NCBI GenBank assembly: GCA_028822675.1
Contig: JAPKDE010000034.1
Span: 1 to 17,078, forward strand
DNA length: 17,078 nt
Direction: 5' to 3'
From: Dehalococcoidia bacterium
GTDB taxonomy: Bacteria > Chloroflexota > Dehalococcoidia > UBA3495
Below are positions 1 through 6,776 of this stretch, one piece after another. Both the position numbers and the translations under genes were made by a program. The notes under the pieces were generated by a model. That model was not told where the DNA came from. It saw nothing but the letters and a program-made list of their open reading frames with translations, and searched no databases. Position 1 is the stretch's first letter, and every line of letters begins with the position of its first letter.

Positions 1-35
1 AAAGAACCGAATTTCATTCGTTTTGGCATATCCAT
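1..35 (-). CDS. 5' end of a leftward gene, possibly an LLM-class flavin oxidoreductase (partial)
   Basis: Only the first eleven codons and part of the twelfth are inside the window. They read MDMPKRMKFGS and then run off the left edge. A strong Shine-Dalgarno (GGAGG, minus strand 49-45) lies 9 bases before the ATG at 35. The second Met at 29 is less well spaced. A start of the form MKFG followed by a short hydrophobic stretch is common in luciferase-like (LLM) flavin or F420 oxidoreductases, and two such genes lie further along this window. The RBS plus clean frame supports a real gene. The family call rests on about five residues and is weak. Confidence 0.45.
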   Translation of the reverse strand, partial: MDMPKRMKFGS

Positions 36-105
36 TGGTATCTTCCTCCGGAATTTTTCCCCTTCCCGTGTTTGATGAATGACGGCTAGGAAGGGTGTTT
101 GAGTC

Positions 106-134
106 AGTTTACTCCCCGTAATCACCGATTCCAA
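106..134 (-). promoter_or_regulatory. Candidate promoter for the leftward partial gene
   Basis: On the minus strand a TTGGAA -35-like hexamer (134-129) is followed after exactly 17 bases by TAAACT (111-106) as a -10-like hexamer. Each matches consensus at 4 of 6 positions. The spacing is ideal, and the site lies about 70 bases upstream of the ATG at 35. A 7-bp inverted repeat (60-66 with 89-95) lies between promoter and gene. Confidence 0.25.
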
Positions 135-196
135 ATTCCGATTATTATTCAGTAGCTTGATACTGCCATACATAAGCACCGCTGGCTTGGGTATTT

Positions 197-205
197 TGCT
201 AAAAT
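197..205 (+). promoter_or_regulatory. Extended -10 promoter candidate (TGCTAAAAT) for the aminotransferase
   Basis: TG-C-TAAAAT matches the extended -10 pattern TGnTATAAT, with 5 of 6 matches in the hexamer. No good -35 lies 16-18 bases upstream, as is usual for extended -10 promoters. The predicted transcription start near 212 gives a leader of about 40 bases to the ATG at 254. The same TGCTAnAnT core recurs before the rightward genes at 9639 and 15114. Confidence 0.4.
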
Positions 206-253
206 GCCCTTGATTCTACGTAGCCTATTTGGGAGCCTGTATTGTGAGACGGC

Positions 254-1702
254 ATGACCCAACCCAATAACACCTCGCAGGATAATTTGGACCGGGCCTT
301 TCAGGAATTTCTGAAGGCTAGTCCCGAGCACGAGTCGACCCGCCGTTTTGACGAACTACGGGCCACTGAGTACGGGCGGCTGGACCGCTTGGGCCAGGTG
401 TTCCTCGACTACACCGGCGGCGGCCTGTACGCCGACTCTCAGATACGCCAGTTATCTGACCTGTTGGACGACGGTATCTTTGGGAACCCCCATTCAGACA
501 GCCCGGCATCATCGGCGACGACCGAGCTTGTGGAGCGGGCCAGGGCTTTTGTGTTGGAGTACTTCAACGCCCCGGCCGACGAATACGTGGCGATTTTCAC
601 TCCCAACGCCACCGGGGCCATCAAGTTGGTGGGCGAGGCCTATCCCTTCCAGGCCGGAGACCGGTACCTGCTGGCCTTCGACAATCACAATTCCATCAAC
701 GGTGTTCGTGAGTTCGCACGCGCCAAGGGTGCCGACGTTACCTATGTGCGTGTTGTGCCGCCAGACTTGCGCTTGGATGAAGACCAGTTACGCTCCGAGC
801 TAGATAAGCCCAACGAGGGCGGCCACAACCTGTTCTCTTATCCTTCGCAGTCCAATTTCTCCGGCGTTCAGCACCCCATGGAGTGGACTAAATACGCACA
901 GGACCGGGGTTGGGACGTGCTGCTGGACTGCGCGGCCTTCGCGCCGTCGAACCGACTTGATCTTGCGGCAACCCTGCCCGACTTTGTGCCGCTGTCTTTT
1001 TACAAGATGTTTGGTTATCCCACTGGTGTTGGCTGTTTGCTGGCCCGAAAGAGCGCCTTGGACAAGCTGGTGCGACCTTGGTTTGCCGGTGGCACCATCA
1101 CCATCGCTTCAGTGCAGGCCGAGAAGCATTTCCTAGCTGAGGGCGAACAAGCCTTTGAGGAAGGGACTCTCAATTACCTGAACATCCCAGCCGTTGAGAT
1201 AGGTCTGAGACACATCAGCGATATCGGCATCGACACCATTCACGACCGGGTATCAAGTTTGACCTCTTGGTTGCTACAACGCCTGCTGGCGCTGCGGCAC
1301 AGCAACGGGATGCCGCTGGTGCGCGTCTACGGGCCGACAACAATGGAGGCCCGCGGCGGCACACTGACGGTCAATTTCTACGACCCTAAGAATGCGTTGA
1401 TCGACCACCGCCGTATCGACAGTCTGGCTGGTAGGGCTGGTATATCATTGCGTACCGGCTGCTTCTGTAACCCTGGTGCCGGGGAACTCGCTCACGGTCT
1501 CACCGAGGAAGACATGGTTGCGGGGTTTGCCGGCGGCGAACGCATGACTTTTGAGCAATTTCTGACCGTGCTGGAAGACCGGGACGGCAAGAGTGCCGGC
1601 GCGGTCCGCATATCGATGGGCCTGGCGTCCAACTTTGCCGACGTTTACAAGTTCTGGGAGTTTGCCCAAGGCTTTATCGACCATACCGCTGGCGAAGTGT
1701 AG
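254..1702 (+). CDS. Class V aminotransferase, molybdenum-cofactor-sulfurase-like (PLP-dependent)
   Basis: A 482-residue fold-type I PLP enzyme that resembles the N-terminal sulfurase half of eukaryotic MOCOS. Visible motifs are LDYTGGGLY (51-59), GNPHS (77-81), TPNATGAIK (116-124), DCAAF with the pyridine-binding Asp at 225, and SFYKMFGYPTG with the PLP lysine at 251. RTGCFCNPG (400-408) has Cys403 and Cys405 where MOCOS carries its sulfur-accepting Cys. VRISMG near the C terminus is also typical. The C-terminal MOSC domain of full MOCOS is absent. Related family members are cysteine desulfurases, selenocysteine lyases and isopenicillin-N-epimerase-like enzymes. The paired cysteines favour C-S bond chemistry, but the substrate is unknown. 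The SD before the ATG is weak (GTGAG). The atypical GGT gene follows after 42 bases, so the two are probably co-transcribed. Confidence 0.85.
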   Translation: MTQPNNTSQDNLDRAFQEFLKASPEHESTRRFDELRATEYGRLDRLGQVFLDYTGGGLYADSQIRQLSDLLDDGIFGNPHSDSPASSATTELVERARAFVLEYFNAPADEYVAIFTPNATGAIKLVGEAYPFQAGDRYLLAFDNHNSINGVREFARAKGADVTYVRVVPPDLRLDEDQLRSELDKPNEGGHNLFSYPSQSNFSGVQHPMEWTKYAQDRGWDVLLDCAAFAPSNRLDLAATLPDFVPLSFYKMFGYPTGVGCLLARKSALDKLVRPWFAGGTITIASVQAEKHFLAEGEQAFEEGTLNYLNIPAVEIGLRHISDIGIDTIHDRVSSLTSWLLQRLLALRHSNGMPLVRVYGPTTMEARGGTLTVNFYDPKNALIDHRRIDSLAGRAGISLRTGCFCNPGAGELAHGLTEEDMVAGFAGGERMTFEQFLTVLEDRDGKSAGAVRISMGLASNFADVYKFWEFAQGFIDHTAGEV

Positions 1703-1744
1703 ATTTCACCGCGCCAAACACAAAACAACTCTGGAGTAATTAAA

Positions 1745-3505
1745 ATGCCCGTACCAGGAACCACGTTAACCAGCCTGCGTCCTCTGATGCAGGGCACCAA
1801 TGGCATGGTTGTTGCTAGCCACCCCGCCGCCGCCATGGCCGGACTGGATGTCTTGAGAAAGGGTGGCAACGCTATCGATGCCGGAGTGGCCGTCGGTCTG
1901 GCGTTGAACGTGGTTCACGTGGACGACTGCAGCTTCTTGGGCGTTGCACCCACGGTGATTTACCTGGCCGACCGCAAAGAAGTGGTTGAGGTAGATGGAC
2001 TGGGTGTCTGGCCTAAAACGGCCTCGGTGGAGTATTTCAAGAAAAACCACGGCGGGAACTACCCGCCCGGCGTTTTGCGTTCTTTGACACCAGCCGCCGC
2101 TGATTCCTGGATCACCTCGCTCTCTCGGTTTGGGACCATGAGTTTTGGCGAGGTGGCATCTGCGGCCATAAACTTGGCCGGCAACGGCTTCCCCATGTTC
2201 CGCTATCTAGCCGGTCGGTTCGTAACCGCCTTTGACTCGTACAACACCTACCCGTCCACCGCAGAGATTTACCTGCCCGGCGGGCGCGGCCCCAAACAGG
2301 GGGAGATGTTCTACCAGAAGGACTTGGCGAACTCGCTTTCAAAACTGGCCGAGATTGAAAACTCCAACAAAGGACAGGGCCGGGAAGCCGCGATGCAGGC
2401 CGCCCGGGATGATATCTACACCGGCGAACTCAGCCGCAAGATAGTGGCCTTCAACCAAGAGATGGGCGGGATGCTCACCGCAGAAGACCTGGCTAACTAC
2501 CACGTGACGGTGGGCGCACCGGTGACGGTCAATTACAAAGGATATGACGTCTACAGCACCGGACCTTGGGGTCAAGGACCAACATTCCCTCAAGCTCTGA
2601 AGATACTAGAGGGATTTGATCTGGCGTCCATGGGACACAACTCGCCCGAGTACATCCACACTGTGAGCCAGGCGTTGAACCTGGCCTTCGCCGACCGAGA
2701 ACAATACGTCGGCGATCCCAAGTTCACTGACGTTCCACTGAAAAAAATGCTCTCCGAGGCATACTTGAGTCAGCGTCGCGGTCTCATCGACCCTGATCTG
2801 GCCTGGCCCGGAACCCCGCCCGCCGGAGACCCGCGCAACGGCAAGGCGACGATCAACGGCGGCCCAACCTCGCCCAGAGACGCCGAAGCCCCTGTGGCCA
2901 TTGCCGGCCCCACCGGGGGGGGCACGTCTTACTTCGCAGTCATCGACAGCGACGGCAACATCTTCTCTAGCACGCCCAGTGAGGGCACCAAGAACGGCGG
3001 GCCGATCATCCCCGGCACCGGACTGGCCTTCTCGCTACGGGGCAGCCAGTCCAAGATTACCGAAGGGCATCCGGCCTCGGTTGAGGGTGGCAAGCGACCC
3101 CGCCTCACTCCCGCTCCGGCCTTGGTGCTGCGCGACGGCGAGCCAGTCATTGCCTTGGGTGCTCACGGCGGCGACCACATACCGCAGGGAACCCTGCAAC
3201 TGTTGTTGAACATATTGGAATTTGGTCGCGACCCTCAGGAAGCAGTGGAGGAACCACGGTTCTACAGCTACAACTTCCAGCAGTCCGGCTGGCCGGGTAA
3301 GTACGAGCCCGGAATGCTCAGATTGGAAGGCCGAATTTCCGAAGACGCTGCGGAAGGTTTGCGCCAGAAAGGCCACATCATTGAGCGGTACCCAGACTGG
3401 TGGGAGGGCTCGGCCCTGTACTGCGCCATAACCCGCAACCCGGAGACCAAGGTGTTGCAGGGCGGCGCTGACCCACGTTGCGAAGCCTACGCGATCGGGT
3501 ATTAA
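1745..3505 (+). CDS. Gamma-glutamyltransferase-family Ntn hydrolase, atypical
   Basis: A 586-residue GGT-family protein. The N-terminal block MVVASHPAAAMAGLDVLRKG (21-40) followed by GNAIDAG is typical. GGGTSYFAVIDSDGN (391-405) matches the autoprocessing site, with Thr394 as nucleophile of the small subunit. KRPRLTPAPALVLRDGEP near 450-467 aligns with the family block KRPLSSMSP. Several family residues differ. The glycine-rich GIGGGGFM-type segment and the RExAP segment holding the glutamyl-carboxylate Arg are replaced (about 60-95, reading DGLGVWPKTA). The SS pair of the oxyanion region reads LT, and GGSR reads GGDH. There is no signal peptide, so it is probably cytoplasmic, unlike exported GGTs. 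The precursor probably self-cleaves before Thr394, but the substrate may not be a gamma-glutamyl compound; acylase- or oxamate-hydrolase-like relatives are alternatives. The SD CTGGAG precedes the ATG. It appears to share an operon with the upstream aminotransferase. Confidence 0.85.
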   Translation: MPVPGTTLTSLRPLMQGTNGMVVASHPAAAMAGLDVLRKGGNAIDAGVAVGLALNVVHVDDCSFLGVAPTVIYLADRKEVVEVDGLGVWPKTASVEYFKKNHGGNYPPGVLRSLTPAAADSWITSLSRFGTMSFGEVASAAINLAGNGFPMFRYLAGRFVTAFDSYNTYPSTAEIYLPGGRGPKQGEMFYQKDLANSLSKLAEIENSNKGQGREAAMQAARDDIYTGELSRKIVAFNQEMGGMLTAEDLANYHVTVGAPVTVNYKGYDVYSTGPWGQGPTFPQALKILEGFDLASMGHNSPEYIHTVSQALNLAFADREQYVGDPKFTDVPLKKMLSEAYLSQRRGLIDPDLAWPGTPPAGDPRNGKATINGGPTSPRDAEAPVAIAGPTGGGTSYFAVIDSDGNIFSSTPSEGTKNGGPIIPGTGLAFSLRGSQSKITEGHPASVEGGKRPRLTPAPALVLRDGEPVIALGAHGGDHIPQGTLQLLLNILEFGRDPQEAVEEPRFYSYNFQQSGWPGKYEPGMLRLEGRISEDAAEGLRQKGHIIERYPDWWEGSALYCAITRNPETKVLQGGADPRCEAYAIGY

Positions 3506-3535
3506 TTTCGGCAGTAGATGCTCTCCGTCAGAACT

Positions 3536-3619
3536 GTCATTCTGAGGAGTGCTCCCGACGAGTCGGGAAAGAATCTGCCACTTATAGCCTGGCAGACCAT
3601 TCTCTTCGCTCAGGGTGAC
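3536..3619. repeat. REP/MITE-like imperfect palindrome in the GGT-M20 gap
   Basis: The outer arms GTCATTCTGAG (3536-3546) and CTCAGGGTGAC (3609-3619) are reverse complements at 9 of 11 positions. Inside is a perfect 7-bp hairpin, TCCCGAC-GA-GTCGGGA (3553-3568). An inner pair AAGAATCTGCC / GGCAGACCATTCT is also nearly complementary. GTCATTCTGAG...AGAATCT palindromes are a widespread class of non-coding REP-like elements. It fills most of the 163-base gap and may separate or stabilise the transcripts on either side. It encodes no protein. Confidence 0.7.
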
Positions 3620-3668
3620 TTATTGTGAACGCTGTTCAGACTGAAATTAACAATAATCGGAGGCCTAG

Positions 3669-5027
3669 ATGCCTGACCTAGAGAGCTTATTGGACCAAGT
3701 TGATGAGATGCGTGATGACATCATCGCGCTGGAACAAGCCCTGGTGCAGATTCCTACCGTGAACACCGGCTTCATGCCCACCGGCAACGAAACAGAAGTC
3801 TGCCGGTACATCGAAAAATGGCTGGCCGAAGACGGTATCGAGTCTGAGACCATTGAGTCGGCCCCGGACCGAGGGAACCTGATTGCCCGTCTGGAGGGCA
3901 GCTCCGGGAAGGCCGGGCTGATGTTCATGTCTCACCTGGACGTGGTGCCCGTTGAGGAAGAAGAGAAATGGCGTTTCCCTCCCTTCAGCGCAACCATCGC
4001 CGATGGGCGGATATTTGGCCGAGGCGCTTCGGACTGTAAAGCTCTGCTTACTTGCCAGTTGATCGCCATGCGACTGCTCAAGCGTAACAACATCGAACTG
4101 AAAGACGGCCTAATCCTGGCATCGTGCGCGGATGAAGAGCACGGTGGCCGCTACGGGTTTGGCTGGATGGCCGAGAATCATCCGGAGAAACTGGCCGCGC
4201 CCTACGCCGTCAACGAAGGCGGCGGCGTGCCAATCTCAGCCGCCGGCAACCTGACCTATCTGCTGGGCATCGGCGAGAAGGGCCGGCTCCAACTGGAAAT
4301 AGAAGTCCGAGGCTCCAGCGCCCATGCCTCCACTCCCTGGCAGGGTTCCAACGCCCTGTTCGGACTGTCGGAAGTCGTCAAGCGCATCGAAGCCTACGAG
4401 GCCGAGCGCGACACTTCAACCAGCCTGTTTGAGCACCTATCGACCTTTGCCATTGAGGCCAAACCGTCGGCGGCCAACATTGACCAGATCATCGCCGACA
4501 ACGAGGAGAGTCAACCCCGGTTCGCCTCGATTATGAAAGCACTATCTCGGATGACTATCACTCCCACCATGATTCAGGGCGGGATCAAGTCCAACAGCGT
4601 CCCCGAGTCTGTCCGGCTGACCTGTGACATCAGGACTCTGCCCCATCAGGACGAGGCCTATGTCCGCAAAGAACTGGACAAGATTCTGGACGGCATCGAC
4701 GGTGTGTCCATCGACATTGATTACATGTCGGTTCCCAACGCCTCTGATTTTGAGACTGAGTTCGCCCACCGCATCCAGATCAGCACCGCCCACGCGCTGC
4801 AGCGGGACGACATCCAGTGGGTGCCATCACTGAATACCGGGTTCACTGACTCCCGGTTCACCCGCAACCTGGGAACCACTACCTATGGCATGGTGGGCTC
4901 CCACCCGGACGACGACCCAATGATCAGCTTCATCCATGGCACCAACGAGTCGGTGGGCATACGGAGTCTGATTAGCGGCACCCGAATCATGCTAGCCCTA
5001 GCCTACGACCTACTAGCCCAAAAATAG
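3669..5027 (+). CDS. M20-family metallopeptidase (ArgE/DapE/carboxypeptidase-like)
   Basis: A 452-residue di-zinc peptidase or deacylase. Metal and catalytic residues are readable: MSHLDVVP (His89, catalytic Asp91), GRGASDCKA (bridging Asp122), ADEEHGG (catalytic Glu156, metal Glu157), NEGGG (Glu183) and FIHGTNE (His424). The lid/dimerisation domain spans about 204-320 with the conserved GSSAHAS (His219) and SNSVPES. The usual GRGAxDMKG reads GRGASDCKA, with a Cys next to the metal ligand. Family members cleave dipeptides, N-acyl amino acids or carbamoyl groups, and the exact substrate cannot be read. No signal peptide is visible, so it is likely cytosolic. A strong SD (GGAGG, 3659-3663) lies 5 bases before the ATG. 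The DinB-like gene follows after 44 bases. Confidence 0.9.
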   Translation: MPDLESLLDQVDEMRDDIIALEQALVQIPTVNTGFMPTGNETEVCRYIEKWLAEDGIESETIESAPDRGNLIARLEGSSGKAGLMFMSHLDVVPVEEEEKWRFPPFSATIADGRIFGRGASDCKALLTCQLIAMRLLKRNNIELKDGLILASCADEEHGGRYGFGWMAENHPEKLAAPYAVNEGGGVPISAAGNLTYLLGIGEKGRLQLEIEVRGSSAHASTPWQGSNALFGLSEVVKRIEAYEAERDTSTSLFEHLSTFAIEAKPSAANIDQIIADNEESQPRFASIMKALSRMTITPTMIQGGIKSNSVPESVRLTCDIRTLPHQDEAYVRKELDKILDGIDGVSIDIDYMSVPNASDFETEFAHRIQISTAHALQRDDIQWVPSLNTGFTDSRFTRNLGTTTYGMVGSHPDDDPMISFIHGTNESVGIRSLISGTRIMLALAYDLLAQK

Positions 5028-5071
5028 GCACTGCGTGCGCTAAGTTTTGGCATCATTACCGAGGTACAACA

Positions 5072-5581
5072 ATGATTAATGACCCTGAGGAATTTCTGAA
5101 CTACTTCAGGTCTATCCACCGTAGGACGTTGCGGGATATTGAGGCGCTACCGCCGCCTGCTGAAGGCTGGGTGCCGTCTGTGGGCGAGGGTGAGAAGGGT
5201 TGGGGGATTGCTCGAATCGTCCACCATATCGCCGAGTCCCGGTTGTATTTCGCCTCGGCTTACACTGGCAAGGGGTGGCGTTACGATTGGAGGCCGCCCA
5301 GCACCGAGAATCAGTCCAACTGGGTCGGTGCACTGGAAGCATCCGCCGTGGAGTTTCAAAAACAGGTATCTGGAACTCCCGCCGAGTGGATGGACCGCCG
5401 CATCAAGATGATTGACACCGACGGCACCCTCAGCGGCTGGCGCATCATGATGATGATGCTGGAACACGAAGTTCACCACCGCTCCCAAATCGACACCTAC
5501 GCCGGTCTAGAAGGCTGGGACGTCCCCCAAATCTACGGCCGCACCCGAGAACAGATAGACGATTTGCAGGACAAGCAGTAG
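5072..5581 (+). CDS. DinB-fold (DinB/YfiT superfamily) protein
   Basis: A 169-residue four-helix-bundle protein. The DinB metal triad is visible as a His in VHHIAES (51 or 52) plus His132 and His136 in EHEVHHRSQI. The HxxxHHRxQI-type motif near the C terminus, followed by a short tail, is characteristic. Most members bind a divalent metal. Characterised relatives are thiol-dependent S-transferases (bacillithiol- or mycothiol-type) and maleylpyruvate isomerases; many have no known role. A run of four Met codons (IMMMML, 125-130) lies in the last helix and is unremarkable for the fold. The SD GAGG (5061-5064) is 7 bases before the ATG. It is the last gene of the rightward group and meets the convergent regulator remnant with only 11 bases between stops. 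Confidence 0.8.
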   Translation: MINDPEEFLNYFRSIHRRTLRDIEALPPPAEGWVPSVGEGEKGWGIARIVHHIAESRLYFASAYTGKGWRYDWRPPSTENQSNWVGALEASAVEFQKQVSGTPAEWMDRRIKMIDTDGTLSGWRIMMMMLEHEVHHRSQIDTYAGLEGWDVPQIYGRTREQIDDLQDKQ

Positions 5582-5592
5582 CTGGGTTTCGA

Positions 5593-6398
5593 CTAATACG
5601 TCTCTATTTCTTCAGGAGCAACGCCAAGGCGTCGAGCTAGAGATTCGAGGGTTGAATCGTGGATTGTATCGACTTCGCCACGTTCTATACGGCCGACTTC
5701 TTTGAGGCTGATTTCGGGTGGAAAATCACTTTGTTTCAGACCTTTTTGCAATCTGAGACGACGCAATGCACCGCCAAATGAATCATCCATTTCAAGACGT
5801 CGTTCTTTGTCTCGTCGGCGAAAGAGTGGATCGAATTCATATAGGATTGCCTCTGTACCAGCTTCGTATTCCCCAAGCCGAACCGTTTGTCCAAAATCCG
5901 TAATTTCGAAATCGTCAAAATCCGGCTGTGTCGAATTTGGCTCTGCCTCTAACCAAGTTAGAGGCAGAGTTATTGCATCAAGGTTGCCCCTGTACAAAAT
6001 TGCCGTGCCATTTTCTTTGTCGACCATAGCTCCGATGAAAAATCTTCGAATTCTGGAGACGCAATAATTTCGGCAATTTCTTCGAGCGGGAGTAATTTTA
6101 GACCATCGTCGGGCGCAATAACGTGACTGAATTTAGCGTTTAAGTAGTGTTTGAATAACCCTCGGGACGGTTCTAAACATAAGAGATAATGGTTTCCTCT
6201 TGATGCGCCGACAATATCGTTAAGCAACGACATGTCTGATTGGCGCGGTGCTAGCCACATCAATCTTGAAGCTGATGTAGCGTAGAGTTCTAAGACCTCA
6301 TCGTTCGTGCGAGCTATTGTTGCACCGAATGCAGAACAAATATTGGCAATATAAGGGTCATCGCTGACCTAAATTGTCTTAACTTCCTTCGTCGTCAT
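5593..6398 (-). pseudogene. Broken regulator with C-terminal XRE helix-turn-helix (amber codon plus frameshift)
   Basis: Read from the ATG at 6398, the frame begins MTTKEVKTI, hits TAG at 6371-6369 (codon 10), and continues in the same frame as a protein-like sequence (VSDDPYIANICSAFG...). At a five-T run (plus-strand A5, 6038-6042) the frame shifts. One extra T would join ...SPEFEDF to FIGAMVDKENGTAILYRG and continue to the end at 5593. The 144-residue downstream frame, starting at 6027, has no usable SD (GGAG only 2 bases from ATG), which supports it being the second half of one protein of about 268 residues. The last 65 or so residues (LRRLRLQKGLKQSDF to LESLARRLGVAPEEI) form an XRE-type HTH. 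The N-terminal domain is not one I recognise. Alternatives are two separate short genes or assembly errors. If intact in relatives, it was probably a self-regulating DNA-binding protein. Confidence 0.65.
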
Positions 6399-6687
6399 AA
6401 TCGCCCCGGATTGGATTTCCTGGGTACATCTTGTCCCATTCATTGCAGAGGAGTTCGTAATTGTTAAGAATTTCTTCGATTAACTCTTCTCGAACATCAG
6501 ATGGATTGGGAGTTTTGTCCATGAATTCTTGCTCTCTGAGTTTCCAGCGCCAGGGTTTTCCTCTGCGAAAGATAGTTACATGAGGGGACTCCCGGATTTC
6601 TCGGTTCCGAATCTTAACCTGCCAACCTTGGTTTTTAGGTTGGCAGAGAGGGTCATTAATGAAAATGCCAAAATCCTCTGTCTCTAT
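6379..6687 (-). CDS. Small unrecognised protein upstream of the XRE regulator, with no ATG at the expected start
   Basis: An open frame follows the palindrome at 6692-6728. An AAAGGA Shine-Dalgarno lies in the palindrome's near arm, and 9 bases later, where an ATG is expected, the codon is ATA (6687-6685). From there 102 codons read ETEDFGIFINDPLCQP... and end ...RGDYDDEGS at TAA 6381-6379. The protein is acidic at its C terminus and has a basic middle (RRGKPWRWK). The first in-frame ATG is at 6522, which would leave only 47 residues. It overlaps the ATG of the regulator by 20 bases, so the two were probably translated in series. It may be a real gene with a rare ATA start or one whose ATG has mutated. 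I do not recognise the family; a small protein next to an XRE protein suggests a toxin-antitoxin-like pair, but nothing proves it. Confidence 0.45.
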   Translation of the reverse strand: METEDFGIFINDPLCQPKNQGWQVKIRNREIRESPHVTIFRRGKPWRWKLREQEFMDKTPNPSDVREELIEEILNNYELLCNEWDKMYPGNPIRGDYDDEGS

Positions 6688-6691
6688 TAGT

Positions 6692-6728
6692 TTATGTCCT
6701 TTATTAAATTAATTAATAAAGGACATAA
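6692..6728. promoter_or_regulatory. Perfect 16-bp-arm palindrome, candidate operator of the XRE locus
   Basis: Arms 6692-6707 and 6713-6728 are exact reverse complements around a 5-base loop. The element is very AT-rich. Its gene-proximal arm contains the AAAGGA Shine-Dalgarno of the small open frame that follows. It could be a DNA operator for the HTH protein encoded by the locus or an mRNA hairpin that hides the SD. It also lies 49 bases beyond the amidase stop codon, so it could help end that transcript, though no U-run follows on the minus strand. Confidence 0.55.
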
Positions 6729-6776
6729 TGGTCAGTAGAAACCGTATGTCGATCAGTCTGTAATGCCCCGCTGTCT

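Noticed and set aside
348..803. Overlapping open frames opposite or within real genes (for example 348-803 +, 8572-9168 +, 14006-14449 +)
   Set aside because: They lie in other frames of well-identified genes, have biased Arg/Pro/Ser-rich composition typical of frame shadows, and lack SD sites.
5445..5460. ATG trinucleotide repeat in the DinB-like gene
   Set aside because: Four Met codons in a helix; too short and in frame, with no sign of variation.
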